A stretch of 7,285 nucleotides of DNA, taken from Betaproteobacteria bacterium (GTDB taxonomy: Bacteria; Pseudomonadota; Gammaproteobacteria; Burkholderiales; SG8-39). The notes under the pieces were generated by a model. The model had not been told where the DNA came from. It saw only the letters and a list, made by a program, of their open reading frames with translations, and did no database searches. The DNA is taken from the NCBI GenBank assembly GCA_009693435.1, contig SHXF01000157.1, positions 1 through 7,285 on the forward strand, written 5' to 3'. This document shows, in pieces, positions 1-5,918 of this stretch. The position numbers and the translations under genes were made by a program. Position 1 is the stretch's first letter, and each line of letters starts with the position of its first letter.

Positions 1-89
1 TAGTTGAAGACCTTTCACCCTGGTCAATTCAATCGCGCTGGTCTGGTCAAAGTGAGCCGCGGAGTCAACAGAGTTGGCTGCATCCGGCG

Positions 90-359
90 ATGGCATTCCC
101 CAAAGCGACACGGACAAACCCACTGCGCGAGGTGCAGTATGAAAGATGCTCCTTCGACATCGACCTCGAACACTGCCCGCAGTGTGGCGGTGATTTCAAG
201 ATCATCGCCGCCATCGAGGAGCCTGCGGTGATCGTAAAGATCCTCACGCACCTGGGCTTGCCTGCCCGCGCGCCGCCGCGCTCACCGGCGCGGCCGCTGC
301 CGGAATGCGATCGCTTCGGCGGCGGACCTTGGTTGCACGATCGAACGGTGGAATCATAA
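90..359 (+). pseudogene. C-terminal remnant of an IS91-type (Y2/HUH) transposase
   Basis: The 89-residue reading frame contains a stretch (about residues 18-70, positions 141-299) typical of the extreme C-terminus of IS91/IS801-type transposases: FDIDLEHCPQCGG, then FKIIAAIEEPAVIVKILTHL, then a Pro/Arg/Ala-rich tail. The CPQCGG pair (C29, C32) is the half zinc-knuckle usually seen there. Full-length transposases of this type are several hundred residues and carry HUH and two-tyrosine motifs; none of that is present in the bases to the left, so this is a fragment. The first ~16 residues and those after about residue 72 do not look like the family, so the start codon at 90 is probably accidental. 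Recognition of the tail is from family knowledge; inactivity is inferred from the missing catalytic part. Confidence 0.75.
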
Positions 360-427
360 TGCCTGGCGGCTGATTTTGGATCCGGATCGCCGCCATTGAG
401 GCAAAATGTGGCAGCCGGTACGACGAG
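360..427. repeat. Nested short repeats, possible insertion-sequence end
   Basis: This non-coding stretch lies between the transposase relic and the first binding-protein gene. It contains an inverted repeat GGCGGC (365-370) / GCCGCC (389-394) enclosing the perfect palindrome ATCCGGAT (380-387). It also has two loosely related units, 368-387 and 400-420, each running GGC, a T- or A-rich run, TGG, then CCGG. The pattern recalls the multiple short terminal repeats of IS21-family elements. That resemblance is from memory, and no IS21 genes (istA/istB) are in view, so it stays tentative. No other function is apparent. Confidence 0.25.
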
Positions 428-475
428 CCGCGCTGGCAGTCGAACGCGCGCATCCATCAGCCGAAGGAGCAGACA

Positions 476-1450
476 ATGAGACCCAAGGTTCTTGTTTCGA
501 TTTTCCTGCCCGCATTGATCGCGGCAGCGATCGACGCCAAGGCGCAGGACAACTATCCCTCCAGGCCGATCGAGATGGTGACGACCTTCGCCGCCGGGAT
601 GACCACGGATGTGGTCGCGAGAATCGTGGCGGAAAAGCTCACGCAACGGCTCGGCCAGCCGGTGACGGTGCAGAACAAGCCCGGGGCGGGCGGTACCATC
701 GCGACCCAATCGGTTGCGATCGCGCCGCCGGACGGCTACACCCTGCTGATGCTCAATTCGGCGCACTCGGTCAATCCCTTCCTCTACCAGAGCCTGCAAT
801 ACGACACCATCCGCGATTTTGCCGGGGTCGCGCTCGTCGCCGAGACGCCGATCGTCATCTTCGCAAGCCCGAGCCTGGGCGTGCGCAACTTGAAGGAGCT
901 CATCGCGCTGGCAAAGCAGAAGCCGGGAAGCATCAACTATCCTTCGTCGGGCATCGGGTCCACCTCGCACCTCGCGGGAGCCGCCTTCGCGACGCTCGTC
1001 GGCATCGACATGGTGCACGTGCCTTACAAGACCCAGTCGGCGCAAACCGCGGACTTTCTCGCCGGCCGGGTCCAGGTCGCCTTCGTTCCGCCGACGGCAT
1101 ATCTCTCGCAGGCTATCCAAGGCAAATTCCTTACCCTGGGCGTGGCAACTGTCGAGCCGATGCGCGAGCCGTTCGTGGTGCCGAGCGTGAAAGAGATGAC
1201 GAACCTGGATTACATATTCGTCAATTGGTACGGGCTTCTGGCCCCGGCCAAGACGCCGTCGCCGATTCTCGAGCGCCTGAGCCGCACTGTGGTCCAAATC
1301 CTGGAAGAAGAGGACGTCAAGGAGAAGTACAAGGCCTTGCTGCTCACTCCACGTCGTGTCGTGGTGCTGCGCGAGTTCGATGCCTTGATCAGGGCGGACA
1401 GGGACCGGATGGGCCCGGTGGTCAAGGCGAGCGGAGCCAGGGCGAACTGA
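476..1450 (+). CDS. Bug/TctC-family tripartite tricarboxylate transporter substrate-binding protein
   Basis: Predicted periplasmic receptor that captures a small carboxylated solute for a TctA/TctB-type transporter; the ligand cannot be read from sequence. The 324 residues match the usual family length. A signal peptide (residues 1-23: basic MRPK, hydrophobic core, AKA cleavage site before Q24) leads into YPSRPIEMV. Family landmarks follow: FAAG with D45, NKPGAGG (67-73), DGYTLL (86-91), a GSTSHLAG loop (161-168) and HVPYK (181-185). The first glycine-rich loop reads AAGMTTD rather than the commoner AAGGxxD. The ATG is supported by AAGGAG at 464-469, six bases upstream. The gene stands alone, is preceded by mobile-element debris and ends 8 bp before the convergent gene. 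No tctA or tctB is present. Family assignment is very secure. Confidence 0.95.
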   Translation: MRPKVLVSIFLPALIAAAIDAKAQDNYPSRPIEMVTTFAAGMTTDVVARIVAEKLTQRLGQPVTVQNKPGAGGTIATQSVAIAPPDGYTLLMLNSAHSVNPFLYQSLQYDTIRDFAGVALVAETPIVIFASPSLGVRNLKELIALAKQKPGSINYPSSGIGSTSHLAGAAFATLVGIDMVHVPYKTQSAQTADFLAGRVQVAFVPPTAYLSQAIQGKFLTLGVATVEPMREPFVVPSVKEMTNLDYIFVNWYGLLAPAKTPSPILERLSRTVVQILEEEDVKEKYKALLLTPRRVVVLREFDALIRADRDRMGPVVKASGARAN

Positions 1451-1458
1451 TCGCGCGG

Positions 1459-2016
1459 CTACGCCGGCAGCTGCGGGCTCTGGCCCTCGCGCACGTCCAC
1501 TTCGAAGCCGACGATGAGCATCGCCACGATGGAGTAAAAGCCGGCGACCCCGGTGAGCTCGATCGCGGCTTCCTGGGAGATCTCGGCGATCAGCCCCTTG
1601 TAGGTCTTGTCGCTGACTTTCTTGTCTTCGTACAGCTCGGTGAAGAAGTCATAGACCGCTTCTTCGTCGCGGCGGGTGAATTTCGGGCGCCGGCGCAGGC
1701 GTATTGCTTCGATCACGTCCTCGCTCACGCCCGCAGCGGCCGCGTGGGGCGCATGCGCATTCCACTCGTACTGCGCGGTCCAATGGCGCGCCGTGATCAC
1801 GATCGCGAGCCCCGAGAGGCGCTTGGGCACCGAGGTGTTATCGCGGAGCATGGTGCCAAGGGCTTCGGCCCGGGCGCATAGTTCTTCATTGCGAAGCAGC
1901 AGCCCCCATGGACCGCCCACCGCGAGGTCACCGCCGCGGGTCGCTCCGATCAGGGTTGCCAGCTTGCGCTGGCGCTCGCTCAATTGCTCCTCTCGAAGTT
2001 CGGGCACGCGGGCCAT
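1459..2016 (-). CDS. Carboxymuconolactone decarboxylase (CMD/AhpD-like) family protein
   Basis: A 185-residue all-alpha protein of the CMD/AhpD-like superfamily, whose members include gamma-carboxymuconolactone decarboxylase and peroxidase-partner AhpD proteins. The core helix-turn is visible as ARHWTAQYEWNAHAPHA (77-93), with E84, W85, H88 and H91, followed by AGVSEDVIEAI. The CxxC redox pair of true AhpD proteins is absent, so peroxidase activity of the AhpD kind is unlikely and the real reaction is unknown. The ATG is well supported: on the coding strand GAGGAGA (complement of 2021-2027) lies four to five bases before it. The gene is convergent with the preceding binding-protein gene and divergent from the toxin-antitoxin block, with 128 bp between start codons. 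Similar stand-alone genes often sit in aromatic or carboxylate catabolic neighbourhoods; a role here is inference only. Confidence 0.9.
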   Translation of the reverse strand: MARVPELREEQLSERQRKLATLIGATRGGDLAVGGPWGLLLRNEELCARAEALGTMLRDNTSVPKRLSGLAIVITARHWTAQYEWNAHAPHAAAAGVSEDVIEAIRLRRRPKFTRRDEEAVYDFFTELYEDKKVSDKTYKGLIAEISQEAAIELTGVAGFYSIVAMLIVGFEVDVREGQSPQLPA

Positions 2017-2066
2017 AATTTCTCCTCGATGGTTGGGATCCTGTTCTCATGGTACTACCCGGCCAC

Positions 2067-2095
2067 TTGACTCGCCGCTGCCGTGCCGCTACGCT
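2067..2095 (+). promoter_or_regulatory. Candidate sigma-70 promoter of the toxin-antitoxin operon
   Basis: TTGACT (2067-2072, five of six consensus bases) is followed after 17 bp by TACGCT (2090-2095, three of six). Transcription would begin near 2102, inside the palindrome at 2100-2117, a sensible arrangement for autorepression by the antitoxin. The -10 match is weak, so this is a prediction from spacing and position. Confidence 0.35.
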
Positions 2096-2099
2096 ATGA

Positions 2100-2117
2100 G
2101 TATCGCATTTGTGATAC
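2100..2117. promoter_or_regulatory. Candidate operator of the ribbon-helix-helix antitoxin
   Basis: GTATCGCATTTGTGATAC is an 18-bp near-palindrome: 14 of 18 positions match the reverse complement (GTATC/GATAC arms plus inner CA/TG). It ends 27 bp before the antitoxin start codon and overlaps the predicted transcription start. Antitoxins of this fold bind such dyads and repress their own operon, with the toxin as co-repressor. It is also the strongest dyad I found in the 128-bp divergent region, so it could influence the CMD-family gene on the other strand. Binding is inferred. Confidence 0.5.
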
Positions 2118-2144
2118 AAATAATTTTCGACACGAGGTGCGCCG

Positions 2145-2423
2145 TTGGCCATTTCCCTTAGAATTCCCGAGAACGTGAAGAAACGCGTCGCCCGCGTGGC
2201 GGCGCGCCGCGACACGACCGCTCACGCATTCATGCTCGAGGCGATACGAGAGAAAGTGGATAATGAGGAAGCGAGGATTGCCTTCCATGAGGAGGCAATT
2301 GGGCGGCTCGCGCGCATGAAGAATTCCGGCCTCGCTGTCCCGGCCGGCGAGGTATTCGACTATTTGCGCGAGCGAGCCAGGGGCGGAAAACCGGTGCGGC
2401 CGAAAGCACGCGCAATCGCGTGA
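2145..2423 (+). CDS. Ribbon-helix-helix antitoxin of a type II toxin-antitoxin pair
   Basis: A 92-residue protein with a classic N-terminal ribbon-helix-helix DNA-binding fold: beta strand AISLRIP (2-8), helix 1 ENVKKRVARVAARR (9-22), turn, helix 2 TAHAFMLEAIREKVD (25-39). The charged C-terminal half, which includes FDYLRERARGGKPVRPKA, would wrap the toxin. Such antitoxins neutralise the toxin by direct binding and repress their own promoter. The start codon is TTG, chosen because GAGGTG (2134-2139) sits five bases before it and the strand begins immediately after; I see no better in-frame start upstream. The stop overlaps the next gene's start in a GTGA, indicating translational coupling. 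The fold and the pairing are clear; naming it ParD rather than RelB or CopG-like is less certain. Confidence 0.88.
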   Translation: MAISLRIPENVKKRVARVAARRDTTAHAFMLEAIREKVDNEEARIAFHEEAIGRLARMKNSGLAVPAGEVFDYLRERARGGKPVRPKARAIA

Positions 2424-2716
2424 TCGTCTTCGCGCCCGAGGCGCTCGCGGACATGGAGCGCATCCTCGAGCTCAATCTGCAGCGGGATCCGGCGACGGCG
2501 CTCGAACACCTCGACAAAATTCGCAGCGCGGTGCTGATCCTGCGGCAGCACCCGGAAATCGGGCGTGCGACCGGTCTCGGCTCCCGGCTGCGGGAACTTG
2601 TTATCTCGCACGGAAACTCGGGCTACATCGCGCTCTATGAATATTCGCCGGCGGACGAGCTGATACGGGCGGTGGCACTGCGCCACCAGCGGGAGGCCGG
2701 GTACCGGAACGACTGA
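2420..2716 (+). CDS. ParE/RelE-superfamily toxin
   Basis: A 98-residue toxin of the ParE/RelE fold. Visible landmarks are the N-terminal strand and helix hairpin (VFAPEALADMERILELNL, then ATALEHLDKIRSAVLIL), HPEIGR (44-49), the conserved LRELVI (57-62) with R58, the central strand GYIALYEY (68-75), and the C-terminal VALRHQREAGY (85-95). ParE members poison DNA gyrase while RelE members cut mRNA on the ribosome; the sequence favours the ParE-like branch, but the target is not proven. It starts with GTG inside the antitoxin's stop region (4-nt overlap) and ends 13 nt before the amidohydrolase. Length and motifs are intact, so there is no sign of decay. It would act in the cytoplasm, held inactive by the upstream antitoxin. 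Confidence 0.9.
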   Translation: MIVFAPEALADMERILELNLQRDPATALEHLDKIRSAVLILRQHPEIGRATGLGSRLRELVISHGNSGYIALYEYSPADELIRAVALRHQREAGYRND

Positions 2717-2729
2717 AAGGGGCAAGGAA

Positions 2730-4172
2730 ATGACCGCGAAACACGACAACAGGAAAATCGGCGCCGACATCCGCGCCCGTCTCGGCCACCCGATCATAGA
2801 CGGCGACGGGCATGTACAGGAGTGCGACTTCGCGCTGCCGGATTTCCTGAAGAAAGCCGGCGGCGCCGGGATCGTCGAAAGGTGGGAGCGGTTCCGCAGG
2901 AACGAGGATGCGCGCAGGGTGCGGCTCACGGTCTGGAACGTGCCCTCGGGAAAAGGCTCGATCGATCGCGCCATGGCGATGCTGCCGAAGTTGCGCAAGG
3001 CGCGCCACCAGGATGCGGGGATCGACTACGCCGTCGTCTACACCACGCGAGGACTGGGTGTCATTCGCACGCGCGACGACGAGTTGCGTCAGGCGGGTTG
3101 CAGGGCATTCAACATGATGTACGCGGACCTGTTCCACGAAGTGCGGGACTCGATGACACCCTCAGCGCTGATTCCGATGAACACGCCCGCCGAAGCGATC
3201 GCCGAGCTGGATTTCGCGGTCGGGGAGCTCGGGTTGAAAACCATCACCGTGGCCGGCGAGGTTCACGTACCGGACGCCGAAATTGAGAAGCAGGCGCCCC
3301 ATCTCGCGCGGCACACGCTGCACATCCGTTCGCTGACGATGGACAGCCCCTACGACTACGACCCCTTCTGGCGCAGATGCCTGGAGCTCGGCGTCTCCGT
3401 CGCCTGCCATACCGGGGCGCGCGAGTACGGCGGGCGGCGCGGCTCGCCTACGAACTTCGTGTTCAACCACATAGGAAGTTTCGCCACCGGGTCGGAATTC
3501 TTCTGCCGGTCGCTGTTCATGGGCGGCGTGACCCGGCGCTTTCCGGGGCTGAGGTTCAGCCTGCTGGAAGGCGGCGCCGCCTGGGGCTGCAATCTCTACA
3601 ACGATATCGTCGAGCACTGGGAGAAGCGCAATCTCGCGGCGATGAAGGAGAACCTCGACCCGGCCAAGCTCGACATGGAGTTGATGATCAGAATGTTCGA
3701 GCAATACGGCAACAGCTTCCTCACGCCCGAGCGGATGCGCAACTACGGCAGCGCCGCCAACTCCCGGCTGGACGAGGATGTCGACAGCCTGGACGACTGG
3801 AAAGCCTGCAGGATCGAAAAAGCCGAGGACATCCGCGACCTGTTCGTGCCGAGCTTCTATTTCGGCTGCGAGGCGGACGACCGGATGAACGCGGTCGCCT
3901 TCAATCCGAAGCTCAACCATTTCGGTGCAAAGATCAAAGCGATTTTCGGCTCGGACATCGGCCACTGGGACGTGACGGACGCCACCCGGGTCGTCAACGA
4001 GGCCTACGAAATGGTCGAGGACGGATTGATGAGCGCAGAGGACTTCAAGGAATTCGTGTTCACCAACAACGTCACCTTGCACGCCGGCGCGAACCCGGAT
4101 TTTTTCAAGGGCACCGTCATCGAGACGGAAGCCGCCCGGGTCATGGCGGACGCGAGCCGGAAGTCGGCATAA
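2730..4172 (+). CDS. Amidohydrolase-2 family metal-dependent hydrolase or decarboxylase
   Basis: A 480-residue cytosolic TIM-barrel enzyme of the amidohydrolase-2 family, which includes ACMSD and other (de)carboxylases and hydrolases of ring-derived acids. Candidate metal ligands are D26-G-H28 (DGDGHVQE, in place of the common HxH), H227 (VACHTG) and D409 (GSDIGHWD). FPGLRFSLLEGGAAWG (271-286) matches the strand where ACMSD has the catalytic His of HGG; here it is E280-G-G, a variant I recall from many uncharacterised members. H247 (FNHIGS) is another possible active-site residue. The protein is longer than ACMSD (about 330-340 residues), with additional sequence between about residues 285 and 400. 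The ATG is preceded by AAAGGGG (2716-2722) and AAGGA (2724-2728). Only 13 nt separate it from the toxin stop, so co-transcription is likely. The substrate is unknown. Confidence 0.88.
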   Translation: MTAKHDNRKIGADIRARLGHPIIDGDGHVQECDFALPDFLKKAGGAGIVERWERFRRNEDARRVRLTVWNVPSGKGSIDRAMAMLPKLRKARHQDAGIDYAVVYTTRGLGVIRTRDDELRQAGCRAFNMMYADLFHEVRDSMTPSALIPMNTPAEAIAELDFAVGELGLKTITVAGEVHVPDAEIEKQAPHLARHTLHIRSLTMDSPYDYDPFWRRCLELGVSVACHTGAREYGGRRGSPTNFVFNHIGSFATGSEFFCRSLFMGGVTRRFPGLRFSLLEGGAAWGCNLYNDIVEHWEKRNLAAMKENLDPAKLDMELMIRMFEQYGNSFLTPERMRNYGSAANSRLDEDVDSLDDWKACRIEKAEDIRDLFVPSFYFGCEADDRMNAVAFNPKLNHFGAKIKAIFGSDIGHWDVTDATRVVNEAYEMVEDGLMSAEDFKEFVFTNNVTLHAGANPDFFKGTVIETEAARVMADASRKSA

Positions 4173-4271
4173 TTTACGAGATTATTATTTTCGGATGCCC
4201 ATCCCTGCTTCCTTACCAGGCGATTAGCATACCAAAATAGATAAATACACGCGGCTGGGCCTAAAAGGCAC
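4173..4271. other. AT-rich convergent intergenic spacer
   Basis: A 99-bp gap between the ends of the amidohydrolase and the kinase fragment. It is clearly richer in A and T than its surroundings, especially 4171-4193 and 4229-4249. I looked for a hairpin followed by a U-run for either direction and found none of convincing length. No open frame of interest. Confidence 0.5.
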
Positions 4272-4799
4272 TCACACCGCGATATAGCCGTACAGCTCCT
4301 GCGCCGATTTGAAGCGGGCCTCTCTGTCCTTGGCAATCAGCCGCGAATACACCCGTCGCAGACTGGCGTAGGCCTCGGGCAGCGGCGGCGGCGCCATGGT
4401 GAGGTGCTGGGTTGCGATCCCCGCCGCGGTAGTCCCCTCGAACATGTGCCGGCCAGTGAGCATCTGGTAGAAGATCACGCCCAGGCTGTACAGGTCGCTG
4501 CGCGCATCGAGCTTCTCGCCCGAGACCTGCTCCGGGCTCATGTAGTAGGGCGTGCCGAACACGTCGCCCAGGCGAGTCAGCTCGAGATTTTCGTTTAGGT
4601 CCTTGGCCGGGCCGAAATCGACGATTGCCGCGATGTGCTCGTCACGGAACATGACGTTGTGCGGCTTCAGGTCGCGGTGGAGGATGCCCGCCTGGTGGAT
4701 CGCCTCCAGCCCCTTGGCGAGCTGCGCCAGGATCTTCAGCGCCTGCATCGGGTCCATGCAGATGAGCCCCACTTCTGTATCCAGAGAGGCTCGGAACAC
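4272..4799 (-). pseudogene. 5'-truncated Hanks-type Ser/Thr protein kinase
   Basis: The 175-residue frame is a kinase C-lobe: LKILAQLAKGLEAIHQAG (helix E), catalytic loop HRDLKPHN (41-48; D43, K45, N48), DFG (61-63), GTPYYMSPE (82-90), SDLYSLG (101-107; D102) and the helix I arginine R162. The entire N-lobe is missing: no glycine-rich loop, no VAxK lysine, no helix C glutamate. Homology seems to begin around MDPMQAL (residue 15, position 4757); residues 1-14 look like junction sequence. The first codon is GTG at 4799 with no ribosome-binding site, and the upstream space is filled by the binding-protein gene ending at 4815. DFG is followed by Pro (DFGPAKD) where Leu or Ile is usual. Without an N-lobe it cannot bind ATP normally, so I call it a pseudogene, although the frame is still open. 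Confidence 0.85.
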
Positions 4800-4814
4800 G
4801 CGTCCGCAAACCGT

Positions 4815-5780
4815 TCAGTCAAGTTGCAGTTTCAGCCTGCGGACCACTGCCGTCCACTTTTCGGTGTCCGCCTTGATTCTCGATGCGGCCTCTTCCGATG
4901 TGCCTCCGACCGGCTCGAAGCCCTGTTTTCTCAGCTTCTCGCGCAGATCTGGGTGGTCTCTGATCGCCTTCGCGATGTGGTCCTGCAGGAGGACCACCAC
5001 GGTGTCGGGGGTCGCCGCAGGCGCGAGCACGATTGTCGCGAATTCCGCAGTTGACTGTGGATACCCAGCCTCCCGAATCGTCGGAACGTCGGGCGCAGTA
5101 GGCGAACGGTTGGCTCCGGAAACTGCGAAGGCCCTGAGCTTTCCGGATTTGACGTACGGCAACACTCCCGCTGTGGCCAAAAACGCGGCTTGCACCTGAC
5201 CGCCGATCAGATCGGCGACCGCAGGCCCGTTGGCCTTGTAAGGGATGTGAGTCATCCGAAAGCCCGCGTGTTGGAGCAGAAGTTCCATGACCAGGTGGCC
5301 TGCGCTCCCGTTGCCGCCGGATGCATAAGCAAGGCTCTGCGTCTTTGCGAGAAGAATCAACTCCTCGATGTTCTTCGCCGCTATGGAAGAATGCACGACC
5401 AGCATCTGGTCGTTGATCGTCACGGTCGAGATCGGCCGGAAGTCCTTTTCCGCATCGAAGGGTAGCTTCCTGTATAGAGCCGGATTGACGGTGAGCGTGG
5501 TAGCGAGCGTAAACAGCAATGTGTATCCATCCGGCGCGGATTTCGCCACTGCGTCAGCTGCGATGTTGTGGCTCGCGCCCGCCCGGTTCTCCATGACAAA
5601 CGGCTGATGCAGGCTCGCCGCTAATTTTTCGCTCACGGTGCGAGCCACGAAGTCCAACGGGCCTCCCGCGGTGGAGGACACGATCACCCTGACCGGCTTT
5701 AACGGGTAGGCCTGGGCGTGGGCACCGCTCACGATGGCGGACAACGACAGCACGAGCGCGATACACACGGGGAATCTCAC
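4815..5780 (-). CDS. Bug/TctC-family tripartite tricarboxylate transporter substrate-binding protein
   Basis: A second predicted periplasmic solute receptor. With the GTG at 5780 it is 321 residues, the normal family size, and opens with a clean signal peptide (1-22: basic start, core VCIALVLSLSAIVSG, cleavage after AHA before Q23). Landmarks are YPLKPVRVIV, STAGG with D43, NRAGAS (65-70), PDGYTLL (83-89), the GNGSAGH loop (155-161), HIPYK (178-182) and DVPTIREAGYP (231-241). The frame stays open to a GTG at 5867, which would add 29 residues before the signal peptide; no start has a strong ribosome-binding site, and I prefer 5780 because of the signal peptide. It lies on the same strand after the dioxygenase and is probably co-transcribed. 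TctA/TctB partners are not in view; the ligand may be the dioxygenase's substrate, but that is a guess. Confidence 0.93.
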   Translation of the reverse strand: MRFPVCIALVLSLSAIVSGAHAQAYPLKPVRVIVSSTAGGPLDFVARTVSEKLAASLHQPFVMENRAGASHNIAADAVAKSAPDGYTLLFTLATTLTVNPALYRKLPFDAEKDFRPISTVTINDQMLVVHSSIAAKNIEELILLAKTQSLAYASGGNGSAGHLVMELLLQHAGFRMTHIPYKANGPAVADLIGGQVQAAFLATAGVLPYVKSGKLRAFAVSGANRSPTAPDVPTIREAGYPQSTAEFATIVLAPAATPDTVVVLLQDHIAKAIRDHPDLREKLRKQGFEPVGGTSEEAASRIKADTEKWTAVVRRLKLQLD

Positions 5781-5880
5781 GGTGTTTGCTTGCAGAATCG
5801 ACCTGATCACAATCGCGATCACACTACGCGGATAAGCCCACTGCGCCAGACCGATTTGAGTCCTCACGTTTTTGCCCGTT

Positions 5881-5906
5881 CACCTGAAGGTGGTCCGAAA
5901 TTCGGA
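5881..5906. repeat. Two adjacent short dyads between dioxygenase and binding-protein genes
   Basis: CACCT-GA-AGGTG (5881-5892) is followed at once by TCCGAA-A-TTCGGA (5894-5906). Both have near-zero loops, so they look more like protein-binding dyads than RNA hairpins. They lie in the gap between the dioxygenase stop and the downstream gene's start. No T-run follows, so this is not a standard terminator. Confidence 0.3.
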
Positions 5907-5918
5907 TGACTGTGTCTC

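Noticed and set aside
21..50. Direct repeat TGGTCAA at 21-27 and 44-50 as an insertion-site duplication
   Set aside because: Seven bases at a 23-bp spacing with no element between them is easily chance.
65..1297. Long open frame on the - strand opposite the first binding-protein gene
   Set aside because: The translation is Arg/His/Asp-rich with no family resemblance, and the + strand gene has a signal peptide, ribosome-binding site and clear motifs. It is an antisense shadow common in GC-rich DNA.
406..1881. 491-codon + strand frame covering the first receptor and the CMD-family gene
   Set aside because: It is out of frame with the receptor, low in complexity (Arg, Gly, Ala), and runs antisense through a convincing gene.
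3162..4082. 306-codon - strand frame inside the amidohydrolase
   Set aside because: Antisense to a gene with intact metal-binding motifs; its own translation shows no recognisable domain.
3377..4240. 287-codon + strand frame in the third half of the amidohydrolase
   Set aside because: Arg-rich frame-shifted shadow of the real frame, with no motif and no ribosome-binding site.
4173..4271. Bidirectional terminator between the amidohydrolase and the kinase fragment
   Set aside because: Convergent genes make one expected, but I could not find a stem of useful length followed by a T-run in either direction.
4552..5199. + strand frame across the kinase and second receptor
   Set aside because: Antisense to two recognisable protein sequences and without similarity of its own.
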